Of a DNA stretch of 25,454 nt, positions 11,204-21,632 are shown one piece after another; the stretch's first letter is position 1, and each line of letters starts with the position of its first letter. The translations under genes and the position numbers were made by a program. Source of the stretch: Saccoglossus kowalevskii (taxonomy: Eukaryota; Hemichordata; Enteropneusta; Harrimaniidae); the NCBI RefSeq assembly GCF_000003605.2, contig NW_003142798.1:617827-643280 (forward strand), read 5' to 3'. The notes beneath the pieces are model-generated. The model was not told the origin of the DNA. It made no database searches and was given only the letters and a program-made list of their open reading frames with translations.

Positions 11204-11640
11204 ATAAAAAGGCGAAAAACCGTTCCCGAATCATTATTCAGGTCACCAGAAACTCTCCAGCAGTTAGAAGTATCCAAAAACAAGTATTTTCTACATGAAA
11301 TAACAAAAATTCCGAAATTTGCCCAAAAAAGAAGCCCTAGAAAAAAGGCGCATACGATGTAAACAATGAACTTTATTTTCAATGACGCAAGAGGGAATCC
11401 CCGATCCCGCGTTAGAATGCGAGATTTCGGGAATCAAATTAAAAAGTTCCCAAAAGGCTGTCCTGTGTCGCTTTTGAAACTATCATTCATGCATAAAAAT
11501 ATGTATCTTATTGTAAAAATGTATATATTACATTTTTTTTCAATGCTAGTGTTTAATTTTACTCGAACAAACGAAAAGTATTAGCTTGGCTAAAGGTCAA
11601 AGGTTGTCACATATGTAAATCTTAACAAGATGGCGGGAAA
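11204..11640. promoter_or_regulatory. Candidate bidirectional promoter, NERD gene and POLD2
   Basis: The two genes are head to head. CG dinucleotides are more frequent at 11370-11440 than around it, and 11394-11434 is an imperfect palindrome (GAATCCCCGA and TTTCGGGAATC). On the POLD2 side, AGGTCAAAGGTTG (near 11594) resembles a direct repeat for nuclear receptors. AAGATGGCGGGAAA at 11627-11640 combines a YY1-type core with the E2F-type GGCGGGAAA. Both site types are common in promoters of animal housekeeping and replication genes. Start sites are not visible from sequence alone. Confidence 0.5.
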
Positions 11641-11676
11641 TTGTTGTGCTTCAAGCTGAACTTGGATGGATGAAAA
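11630..11676 (+). other. Candidate non-coding first exon of POLD2
   Basis: The stretch ends in GATGAAAA followed by the donor GTAAGTTG at 11677. It would splice to the acceptor TTTCAG ending at 13498. It holds two upstream ATGs: one at 11630 opens a nine-codon frame ending TGA at 11657-11659. The other, at 11666, would cross the splice and stop at TAA 13512-13514, before the POLD2 start. The 5' limit of the exon is unknown; 11630 marks only the first ATG. Confidence 0.5.
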
Positions 11677-13498
11677 GTAAGTTGATATATCATTATAAGA
11701 TAATGATACTTCTGGAAAAAAGTATCATAATGTCATTACGAAGCGCCCGAGTGAAATAGGACTTTCTTTTTGTCTACAAATTAGTTGGTGTGTCTGTTGG
11801 CGAATAGTGAATGCAGGACTCGTGTGCTCGTTTTCATTGAAACTTGTCGACACCCACACAGTAACAATATTGTACGCAGAATCCTAGCATCGATCACCAA
11901 TTTAATCAGTTTTAATTTCCTTGCAGAATATACTCACCATACCACCATTTGGCAATGAGTCCGAGTTAATCCGATTTGATGCGGGTCAATAATTTACCTC
12001 TTCATTTAAGTTAAGAATTTCTAATCTTAATAACTTATCAATCAATATTGCAACTTTTTTTCTCAACTACTAATTTGCTCAATATTTATTATCGGAATCG
12101 TATGATATTGAACTAAAGAGGTTTGATGCTAAGACATTAAAACGTCAGAAAAACTTTCAATTTATCCCATTGGCCCAACCCTTTACTCTAACCCTTACCA
12201 CCCCGTTCAGGGTAAGAGTTTATAGGGCCTCACACCCATAACCGTAATCCTAACCTTGCTTTCCAAACCGTCCAGAGAATCAATAAATGAATGGGGTTAA
12301 ACCAAATTTGAGGCCGTTTAATACTACCATAATCAACCACATTAGCGCTCAGTGTCCTCAACTTAGAATTTTTTAGGGGTGGGTCTCTACTGAAAACTGA
12401 GCAAATAACAATTTTAGTTCACCATGTGACAAATTAAGGGGATATTACAACTTTGGCGGAAAATGAAATTAGTTGCCACGTCGTTGACTTTTAAACAGAA
12501 ATGGTCACAAACAATATGCACATTTTATTACAATATTAATTTTCAATTACGTACCACCCGAATTTATAAGGTCAAAAAAAAATTAGAGTCTGTTGGAACA
12601 CAGTCGAAGTCAAAATCTTCATCAATATCTTCATTGTCAAATTTGTTGGATCATATGTAAACTCTTGATGAAAAGCAATTTCCGCCATGTTGTTTTCTTG
12701 CACAATTTGATCTGCAACAAAGTCATTTGACCTAATGGGTCTTATTAACCAATCAGAATGTTGTGTTGTTCTGACACAATTCTTCGGGAATTCATGAAGA
12801 CTTTCTTGTAATGTAATGGTGAAGTGATTCATTGATGTTACAGTACGATCTGTTGCAATTGATTTCGGCCAATAAACTCCTTGATTTTTTTCAAAAATTG
12901 GTTACCGGTACTAGCAATTTTGATAGGTAAACTGAATATGGCATGAAGTATTTACTGCATTTCACTTTCATCAACAGGTAACAGCATAGTTTACGCACCC
13001 GGTCTACGCATTCACAACATATTCACAGTGGTCAATATTGATAAAAACGATTACCAGTATGATTAGACAGTCAAATTAGGAGCATTTTGAAGGGGATAGG
13101 CGCTTAGCTGAATGTGAACCTGAAAATAGAAATGTCCAAAAAATGAGGATGTGCGCTTAGCCAAGCATGGGCACTAACGCGATCGAGTACGGTATTAAAT
13201 GCCAGCTGATGATTTACACATCAAAAATTGGTGATTGCAAGTCATGATCATTGGAGGTCATCTATGTATGGTGCTCATGATATGCAGTGTGGAACCTACT
13301 CCATATGTGTATACATATTTGTGCATTTTCAAATTTTGTTGCTGAGCTTCTTATTTGAAAACCTAATCTAAAATTTTCAATATGCATCCAATATGCTCAG
13401 CGCACACACATTTTTTTCTAGCTTGCTTTGATTATCATTTTATGATTATTATACTATATTATAGTAATTTAATGTGTGTTTGTCTTCTCATATTTCAG
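11677..13498 (+). other. POLD2 intron 1
   Basis: I see no gene. TGGCGGAAA near 12455 and its complement TTTCCGCCA near 12680 face each other about 230 bp apart and may mark a decayed small element; a minus-strand frame at 12572-12832 overlaps that part. GCGCTTAGC occurs twice at about 13100 and 13155, followed by GGCACTAACGCGA, suggesting a short degenerate repeat. A TACCGGTA palindrome lies at 12903-12910. Confidence 0.4.
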
Positions 13499-13518
13499 CC
13501 ACACATTGATGTAACCAA

Positions 13519-15252
13519 ATGCCAGTTAAAAAGATGTCCTTACTGGGGGAACCCACAGAGGACCAGGCTGAATTTCAGAGACAGTCTTGCTCATATAAAA
13601 ACTTGTCTGATCGCTTTCGAGTAAAAAATCGAAGTTTCAGTCGTCAGTATGCTCACTTGTATGCTGAAAGGTTACTGTCAATGAGACCGATGTTGACGAG
13701 AGCAGCTAAAAAGAAATGGGGTATGTTGAATTTACTTTTAGTATATTAAAACACACTTTTTACAAAAGACAAGTTTTGTGAATTTTGCTGTACAAGTTGA
13801 GAAAGTTTGGAATAACACTTCACTGACAGCACTGTCATTGTGAGTAAGGATATTTACAATCATTTTAATACTTCTTTGTATATTTCTGACTTCTCATTGA
13901 AAAGTTCTTGAGCTGAGAAATATTTTGAGTGAATTTACATCTGAATAAATACACAATATATGTAATTGCCAAATTACGCAATCTGTCTCAAGGTGCTAGA
14001 ATGGTTTATTCATTGCGACCTTCATCTCTGGATTAAACAACGAAGATTTTGTGCCAACAGCCATTGTTTTTCACGGAGTGTGCTGTTGTGCGAACAATTA
14101 CATTTGATCAATATCAAACAAAATGATAGGTAACAATTGTATTTTTAGGTGATGCTATTCGGTTGAAGAAGCTCTGTGATTTGAAACTGGGAGAGAAGTG
14201 TTGTGTTATTGGAACTTTATTTAAACACATGAATTTAAAGCCAAGTATACTGAAGGAAATCAGTGAAGAGGTAAGGTATCTGATAACACACTTGTGTGTT
14301 GTGCCACATAAACGATATACTATGGTTTATGGTATAATTCTATGCCCTGATCATTTGTGACAGGCTACCTACCCAAGGTTGGAACAGTTTTGGCTAAGTC
14401 TTGGAATTTGGAAGATGTCATGGGGAAAATGCCTTTGCATCTTTGATAATAAAAATCAGGATGAAAGGCCATTACTGCTGCAAATGCGTCTGTTGGAATC
14501 ATCCTTAAAATGTAATTCAGTCACAGTGTTGACGAGACATGAAACATTTGCAAACAATTGTCCCACAAAAATTTAAAAAATACAAGTGTTGAACAAAATT
14601 CAAACATAATAAACATTTGAGTACATTGTCTTCACTATAAGGGGAACAAAATACTTTATTTCTGACTGTATTTCCACATGGATGTGTAATTGTCTCATAC
14701 TTTCTAAACTGATGGAATGATTCTATCCCATATTTAATTCCTGGTGACAACATGGCAATCAACACAAAAATCCATTGCTGTCGCTAAGATACCAAAGTTG
14801 TGTCCTGGAAACGTGTTTTGAAAAAGTTCCGTAATTGTATTCATTCCAGGTGTACAAACCATGGCTACATGTACACTATTACCCTCCACCTAATGGTGAC
14901 TTCTTGCATACATACATTTGTACATAATCTATTCTATCGTTTGTTTTTAGATAAATTTGATGCCGCAACCCGTAAAATCAAAGTATACAGATGAATCAGA
15001 TGTCCTTATATTAGAAGATGAATTACAAAGAATAACCTTGGTTGGAAAGTTAGATGTACACACTGCAGTTACAGGTAGGCTACATGACGCGTTTGATTTG
15101 CAGAAGCTGATTGGTTTATAAGGTCTTATACCAGCCAATCAGAAAAGCTGTTACTTGTGTGTGGATCCTTTATACTGGTATGTGTTATCTGCAGGTACTA
15201 TTTTATTGACTCCCGTGTGCGAAGCACAAAAAGGGAGTCTTTGCAGTTAGTG

Positions 15253-15311
<59 letters not shown>

Positions 15312-18300
15312 TCCATCGATATCTCAAGAACCAATGTTCGGATTTCAATGAAACTTGGTATATAGCTTGTCTGGGGCAATGCGCAGATTTGATTAGTTTT
15401 TGGTTGACATCCATGCATATTAATGAGCTCATCTGCATAATAATGTGTGAATTTTAAGCTATTTCAGTTATATCTCAAGAAGCATTAAAACGATTTTTAC
15501 CTTGCCCGTACCATCAAAGATGGAAGGAAAAGGTATATTAAGGGAAAAATTTTGTCTGGCATTGTCGTTATTGTTGATCCCTCAAATCGGAAGGCACATT
15601 TATTGCTTGAGTTACTGTTCCTATTAAGTTAAGCCATGGAGCAAAAAAGAAAATATGATTAAGCTGAATACCATGCTTCATGTGGAATGTATAGACCGTG
15701 ATTTCGGAATTAACTACTGGATGCACAGTGGAAACCACTGTGGCAATGCCACGCTGACCGGCGTCTCCTGCCTGGTAAAAAAAAAAAAACGTGCGGGACG
15801 GGCTGCAGAGTTTTAAGCCAACGTAGATGTTTTCGAAACGAAAATTAACGAATAGGTTTTGTTTCGAGCAACTTAAAATGTCATGTGTGTATTTTTGGTT
15901 GGTACTCATCGCGTGCGACGTGCCCCAGATAGTGTCAATTTATATGCAGTAACAAATGAGACGCGTTGGGGATTACTTTGAATTTTATGTACCGAAAAGT
16001 ACGTCTGCCGTAAATTGTTAATATTTGTTATGGTACTGAGCTGTACGATGGTTGTAATTTTACCATGTCGATTTTCGGGATATACGAACCAATCCAAAAG
16101 ATTGTGATGCCTCCCTTATTAATATACGTAACTGAAAATAAATAAATATAATATTTATTGACACACATATTGATATTAAGATAGTGGTTGTTTGTCAGAA
16201 ATTTACATAGTTGTTCTTGCTACTTTACGTTTTCCGTGTTAACTAAATTTCTAAAATATTTTTAAATGCCCTATAAGTTTATTTTGGGCATTTATTTGTT
16301 TACTATTTTCGTTGCATTTCATTTTCCCCAATGTTTTATGAATTATTTCAGTTTTCTTTTTAATGTTTCAATTTTGTGTAGACTTTTTATGCATATTTTT
16401 AAGTAGGCTTATTGTAGGTATACGATGTCTATGTGTGTAGATGACTACTGGTGGCTCCTGGTTTAATAGATTATTCATAATTTGTTTATCATTTTCAAAT
16501 ATTCCTGAATATTACATCATGATCCCTATTCCCTCAGCACACAGGAGTTCCTTCTAAGCTTTCTTTGATTAGAGGATTTTGAAATGTGGGTTGAAATTTG
16601 TAAATAAATTTACGTTTAAAATTTTGTAGGGATAATTGTTGCTGTTTATGGATGTGAAAAAGATGGCGGACTCTTTCAAGTGGATGATTTTTGTTACGCA
16701 GAATTGCCAGAACAAGTAAAACCATCATTGTCGAAGGATGACAAGTAAGATGGTTTTCTACTTTTGTCTTTAATTCTAGTAATATTTCCTCCACTGAATC
16801 AAAATTATTTGTGTAGCTTACATACTGCTATTTGGACTGTAATTGTAATGTAATGGCATGCATATTTATGTATAGCGCCCTCTTGTGTTAATAAAATATT
16901 ACTCTGTTAATTAAATGTTACCTAGCGTCCTCTATTGTTGATAAAGTGTTACTTTTGTACTTCAGGTTTGTTGCCTTGGTATCTGGCCTAGGTATCGGAC
17001 AAGAAGGCCATCATCTTATGGGACTGCAGATGTTTGTGGACACGATAACTGGACAGCTTGGTGGTGTGGACGACCAAGAATTGAATTCTAATATTGTACG
17101 TGTTATAATTGCTGGTAATTCACTGAGTAGAAAAATGCAGGACAAGGACGCACTCACTACAGTAAGTTAAAATTGTTATCAACAGGATAACAGTATTGTC
17201 AAAAAGAAGAATTTGTTGGTCAGTTTGTTTTCTAAAAATTCGAGAAAAAAACTTCAAGACACATATTCTTAACTCTGATGCATGAGGATGACCAAAAACA
17301 TTTATTTCTCGGCCTAAAGTTTACAATCTGCTTTATCACATTGTCCTCATTTTCATAAAATTCTTTACTTTAATTCAAAACTTGGGTCATGACACTTTTT
17401 AGCAAAAAATCGGCTGTCTCGTACATTGTCTGTATTTCATATTCACATATTCTTTTTGAGTTCCATCGATGTGTGTTCAAACTTGTTCTGATAACCTGAC
17501 AAACGGTGACCATCGGAAACAGAATTGGAAGGAGGTTATTGCCTTTTACAAAGAAACAAAAACATGTGATACACATGCTGCAGCTTACTCGTAAAAAACA
17601 GCCTGGGATGAACACTAATAAACTTTTACTGAAAAAACATTTATCTAGCAATTATGCGATTTTACAATTGGTACGACTTCAAATGGTTCAAGCTATCTGC
17701 CAATATGTGTCCATTCTTTGATAAACAGCATGGCTTCTATAGTATATCTTCTAGTGCTGTACCCATATTCATTTGATGTGTCAAAAATATATAATTGTAA
17801 TTTTCATAATTGTGTGTTGTCAGGAGGGAATAAAATAACTATGCTTGTTCATTAGGCCAGATACTTGACGAAGAAGAGTCAGCCAGGCAGTGTTGAAGGG
17901 GTCAAGAGATTGGATGATATTCTCACAGAACTTGCAGTAAGCTCAATTATCTATGCATTCACCTATTAAGCTTTCTAATTTTTCTGCTAAAGTGTTGGTG
18001 CAACTTTCGCTTTTTTATTGGTTATGGGTTTCATCAATTGTTTTTAAAAAACAATTAACAAATTCTATTGATTTATTTTGTTTATTTTTATAAATTGGAA
18101 AAAATTGGCTTTAGTGGTCAAAGAGTTGATATTACAAGATGTGCTCAAAGTAGTGATTATTCTTGAAAAACAAACAAAATATTTACCAGTGAAATCTTCT
18201 TATAAAAGATAATTATCATTCAATGCTGTGCTTCAGTAATCTCTGATTATATGTTCAATCTGATGGGTTGCCAAAGCTTGATGCCTTGTCATAAGAATAA

Positions 18301-20092
18301 TAAAGATATTGTTTATGAATAATTTGCTGATCATTTCAAGTTTTAACCAACCTGAATTGATTTTCTGTTGTCAGTGTAGTGCCCTCAACCTAGAATAATA
18401 TGGATACTTTTGTTTTTACAGAGTTGCCTGCCAGTGGACATTATGCCTGGTGAATATGATCCCGCTAATTACACAATGCCACAACAGCCATTCCCTCGAT
18501 GTATGTTTCCACAGAGCCGATGCTATCCAACATTAGAACCTGTCACTAATCCATATGATGTTGAAATTGCAGGCATCAGGTAAACGTTAAACCATCCATG
18601 TACATTTCCACTTTCATCTCGCCCATACATACAGGAAAGATTTCACCAAATATTGTCTCTGTTTAACGCAGTGATTTCATTTTCTCTTAATACTTAAATT
18701 TTGTTATTGTTGTAGGTTTCTCGGCACATCCGGTCAAAATATTCACGATATATATCAGTTCAGTGCAATGGAGGATAAGCTAGAGATTTTAGAAAAGACA
18801 TTACTGACTTGTCATATAGCTCCCACAGCACCGGATACACTTGGTAAGAATTTATAATCATTTTAAAATTTCTACTCAATTGTATTTTAGATAAGTTTAT
18901 CAAAAGATCGATGTCTGATAAAAAACTTAATTCCTTTAGTTTTTTTCCAAAACCACACCACTGAAACTTAATTGATAAATATTGGTCATGGCGTCAGACT
19001 ACATTCACCATTAAATACAAATTGATAATCGGACAGTAGTATTGCATAGCAGTTGTCGGGTCAGTGTAAAAAGACTTTACAAATGCACCTCATTTGACGC
19101 ACATATTTACACTCGAACCAAACCATTTTCTCATCTTGGATGTTTGTTTTTTCTTTTTCGGTTATTTCTGGCTGTGATTGGATAGAAAAAAAATGAACTA
19201 CAAATACTCCAAGATTTTTATGACTTCATTAAAAAATAAAATCGTTTTTGTAGGATGGAAACTTTTTGAGATCAACAACCCTCACTCCCCACCCCAAACT
19301 AAAGCAAATAAGTTTTTTATTCGTCATCGATCTTTTGATGTCGTCCCTAATTGAAATAAGAAAATTGAAATTATTTTATGGTATTGATGGGGGTAATAAA
19401 TGGAGGCAAGGAATTTCACAATGCACTGTGCATATGCTGTCTATGTTTTTGCTTTTTATCAGAAAACCCCTGTGTATATGATAGGGTACAATGTACTTAT
19501 AACATTGTCCATTCTTCAATCCATGTGTGTGTGAACTGAAGTGTCTTTACATCTGTTTTTTCAACAGGTTGTTATCCGTTTTATGAAAAGGACCCTTTTA
19601 TTATTACACAATGTCCACATATCTACTTTGCTGGCAATCAATCGGAGTTTAAAACAAAAACCGTGGACCGTAAGATCATTAATACTGACTTATTAAATTA
19701 TTAAATATGCTAGCAATGAAATTTTCACTGTGGTTCTCTATTCCATCCCTCACTGGTCTTTGAAACATAGTATGAGTAGCATTAATTTAGTACAATGAAT
19801 TGGATTCTGTCCGTCATTTCGTTGAAAATCTGAAATGCAACACTCTTTGATATAAAACCGTACGTTTGAATGGAATATCTGATACATGCCATCATGTTCA
19901 TCATGTCTATGTTGTCTTTCAGTAATCACTGGACAAAAGGTATTATTAGTGACAATTCCCAAGTTCTCAGAGTCCTACACATGTGTATTGGTAAATCTAC
20001 GCACACTGGAATGTCAACCAATGAAGTTTGCAAGTCACCTCACGCCGCCATCAAATGGTTTCCATACCGACGACGAAATGGATGAAAGTTAG
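13519..20092 (+). CDS. POLD2: DNA polymerase delta subunit 2 (p50), complete
   Basis: Ten coding exons join in phase: 13519-13720 (exon begins 13499), 14149-14270, 14951-15074, 16630-16744, 16966-17161, 17856-17936, 18422-18579, 18716-18843, 19568-19669 and 19923-20092 (TAG). The product is 465 residues, close to the 469 of human POLD2. Family blocks occur in order: [13 protein letters not shown] (40-52), LEDELQRI (129-136), VSGLGIG (193-199), YLTKK (256-260), [10 protein letters not shown] (285-294), RFLGTSGQN (333-341) and CPHIYFAGN (391-399). The family has an OB fold followed by an inactive phosphoesterase fold. The subunit bridges the catalytic POLD1 to the other subunits of the lagging-strand polymerase in the nucleus. 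An in-frame TGA at 13507-13509 supports the start at 13519, with Met6 as an alternative. All blocks are intact and I see no frameshift. Confidence 0.96.
15107..15142. repeat. Imperfect palindrome in POLD2 intron
   Basis: CTGATTGG at 15107-15114 pairs with CCAATCAG at 15135-15142, with an inner TTATAAG/CTTATA match. The hairpin lies 33 bp past the exon donor at 15075 and just before the repeat element that starts at 15206. It may be the remnant of a small inverted-repeat element. Confidence 0.55.
15206..15530 (+). mobile_element. Dispersed element with hairpin and CTGT tract
   Basis: It opens with GACTCCC...GGGAGTC (15206-15237), a 7-bp stem enclosing a smaller GTGCGAAGCAC stem. TTTGCAGTTAGTG follows, then the CTGT tract, then a unit with GATATCTCAAGAA and ATTTCAATGAAACTTGGTA. 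A second TATATCTCAAGAAGC block starts near 15469. The same order (GAGTCTTTGCAGTTAGTG, GTCTGT, TTCAATGAACTTGGTACATAG) is found on the minus strand at 21626 and below, so this is a dispersed family. The right limit is uncertain. Confidence 0.65.
15253..15311 (+). repeat. (CTGT)n microsatellite, about 14 units
   Basis: A near-perfect run of the four-base unit CTGT covers about 59 bp. It sits inside the dispersed element. The minus-strand copy near 21600 has only GTCTGTATG here, so the tract is an expansion within this copy. The three overlapping frames on both strands arise from the repeat and are not genes. Confidence 0.95.
15560..16115. other. CG-richer island in intron, unassigned
   Basis: CG dinucleotides are clearly commoner here than in the flanking intron. 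On the minus strand a pyrimidine tract and ACCAG precede an open stretch (about 15774 down to 15568) that reads [17 protein letters not shown] and onward for about 67 residues to a stop. I do not recognise it. A second minus-strand frame covers 15906-16097. A perfect hairpin lies at 15724-15742. It could be a decayed transposon or captured exon; I cannot choose. Confidence 0.3.
15724..15751. repeat. Two overlapping short palindromes
   Basis: CACAGTGG and CCACTGTG (15724-15731, 15735-15742) form a perfect 8-bp stem with a 3-nt loop. TGGCAATGCCA (15741-15751) is an 11-bp palindrome around one central base. Confidence 0.7.
16873..16965 (+). repeat. 50-bp tandem duplication abutting a POLD2 acceptor
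   Basis: Copy one begins TAGCGCCCTCTTGTGTTAAT at 16873 and copy two TAGCGTCCTCTATTGTTGAT at 16923, each followed by a TAAA..TGTTACT-type block. The second copy runs directly into CTTTTGTACTTCAG, the 3' splice site of the exon that starts at 16966. Confidence 0.7.
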
Positions 20093-20684
20093 AAATTCTA
20101 TCACCGAGCAAGATTTACATTGTATTGAAATTTAATGGTTTATACTCATTCTAGCCCTCCATCATAGAATCAATAATTCTGTTTAATTAATTTAATCTCT
20201 ACTGCACAGAGTAATCATGTTTTCTTTTAAAAAAAAACAAAAAAACAATCAAATATCATGAAATTAGCTTTTTAATTTGATGTTGGGCCAAGAGGACTTG
20301 CTCACCTACTGTTAAGAGGTCTGTAGTCAAATTAAAGATTTCTGAAGCACCTCATACCAGGATCATTGTCAATAATTAATACTAGGCAGGAAGTGCTTAT
20401 TCTTACCGTACATCTGCAATTATGATGTAATTTGTCACCAATTAACTTGCAGGTTTAGTTCAGAACCTTCTATCCCAGGATTCATGAATACAAATTTGTT
20501 TCCAAAACCAGGATGTGCATTGCCCCCAGGAATGTGAATAGACTAGAGAGTCTCTTAGATGATGCAGACTCTGTATGCTGTCTCCAAATATCTGCCCATA
20601 TCAGCTTGGCGAGTTTGGAAGGAGCTAGTGTTTGTAAGCACTTATCCCTACCTTATAAATGTTCAACTCTTCTCATACTGTGGC
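20093..20684 (+). other. 3' UTR and flank of POLD2
   Basis: No further exon follows the TAG at 20090-20092. ATTAAA at 20331-20336 is a possible polyadenylation signal, and an AATAAA lies farther on near 21020. Plus-strand frames at 20513-20758 lack splice or family support and run into the foldback at 20685. Confidence 0.4.
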
Positions 20685-20798
20685 TGTGGGTTTACAGATA
20701 TAAACAGATTTGGTCAAGTAAATTGCACAAGGTCGCAAGTCTGAGAGAAATTTACTAGATTCTAACCAAAACTAGGGGTTTGTCTCTGTAAACCCACA
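20685..20798. repeat. Foldback element, 114 bp
   Basis: TGTGGGTTTACAGA (20685-20698) is a perfect 14-bp inverted match to TCTGTAAACCCACA (20785-20798). The arms continue imperfectly inward: AAACAG, TTTGGT and AGTAAATT on the left have counterparts AATTTACT, ACCAAAA and GTTTGT in reverse order on the right. The whole could fold into one long interrupted hairpin, as expected of a foldback MITE; a hairpin RNA precursor is less likely. Confidence 0.7.
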
Positions 20799-21059
20799 CT
20801 TTCAAGTGAGTATTTTAGACTTGCACCACGAAAAAATCAAAGAAAGCTTGGAAAGGACTCGCATGTCCTGTCAGTTATTGGACATGTATTGAAAATTAAT
20901 TAAAAATTTAAGATTAGCCTTTCAATCAAGAAGCTTGGCAACTAATTTGTCTGCTATTTGAGATGCATAATATGAAAACAATGTGATTAACATTATTGAA
21001 GTTTATAACACATACAGAAAATAAATTTGATTTTACATCTGTGGTATTCAGTATAATTT

Positions 21060-21626
21060 ATCCCAGAGCACCTCTCCCACAAGTTCAATTTAAATCTGAT
21101 TTTTTGAGATATCAGAAATTGGCCAATAATAATTAGATAATCAATATGCACGTTTTTCAACATTTAACTAATCTTATTCTTAACTAATGTCTGGATTACC
21201 TCAGCTTCTATAAACCAAATTTCGATGAAATGTGATGTTTGTGCACAGTAAGTTAATAGTATGTGCTAATTTCAATTCAAAACTGATCAGGTCTTTAGCA
21301 TTGTTCCCCATACATTTCATATACAAGTCTTATTGAAATGTAATTTTTTTTTTTAGATATAAGTAGAAAATTCGGTAATTAGGCAAATTAAGCAATTACT
21401 ATGCATAGATTTCAACCTGTGCATTGTTCCAGGGCATCTGTGTACCAAGTTTCGTCAAAATCCATTGAGTAATTTAGATATCAGAGGAACAGCTAAAAAT
21501 TTGTGAATTATCGTGCACATTAGTCCAGAGCATCTATGTACCAAGTTCATTGAAATACAGTAGGTGGTTCTTTAAATATCAATTGGAACATACAGACGCA
21601 CTAACTGCAAAGACTCGTATTGTGTG
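21060..21626 (-). mobile_element. Second copy of the dispersed element, ~115-bp units
   Basis: Read on the minus strand from 21620, it starts GAGTCTTTGCAGTTAGTG as in the copy at 15230. About five degenerate units follow, each holding a TTTCAATGAAACTTGGTACA-like core and CTCTGGA near its end. On the plus strand the unit cores lie near 21526, 21424, 21303, 21189 and 21064, a spacing of about 102-125 bp. The opening hairpin of the 15206 copy is largely lost here. Confidence 0.65.
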
Positions 21627-21632
21627 ACATTT

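Noticed and set aside
11098-11382. 94-codon minus-strand frame with a hydrophobic start like a signal peptide
   Set aside because: Splicing from its donor at 11202 to 10807 gives a different frame from NERD with an early stop, and the NERD exon has its own in-frame upstream stop.
12180-12260. CTAACCC-like stretches suggesting interstitial telomere repeats
   Set aside because: The motifs are scattered, not tandem TTAGGG units.
12572-12832. 86-codon minus frame in POLD2 intron 1
   Set aside because: Low-complexity sequence, no splice signals or recognisable family; possibly element debris.
15157-15438. Three frames on both strands across the CTGT tract
   Set aside because: They are translations of the microsatellite.
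17370-17721. Opposed frames in the POLD2 intron after 17161
   Set aside because: The flanking POLD2 exons join without them and neither resembles a known protein.
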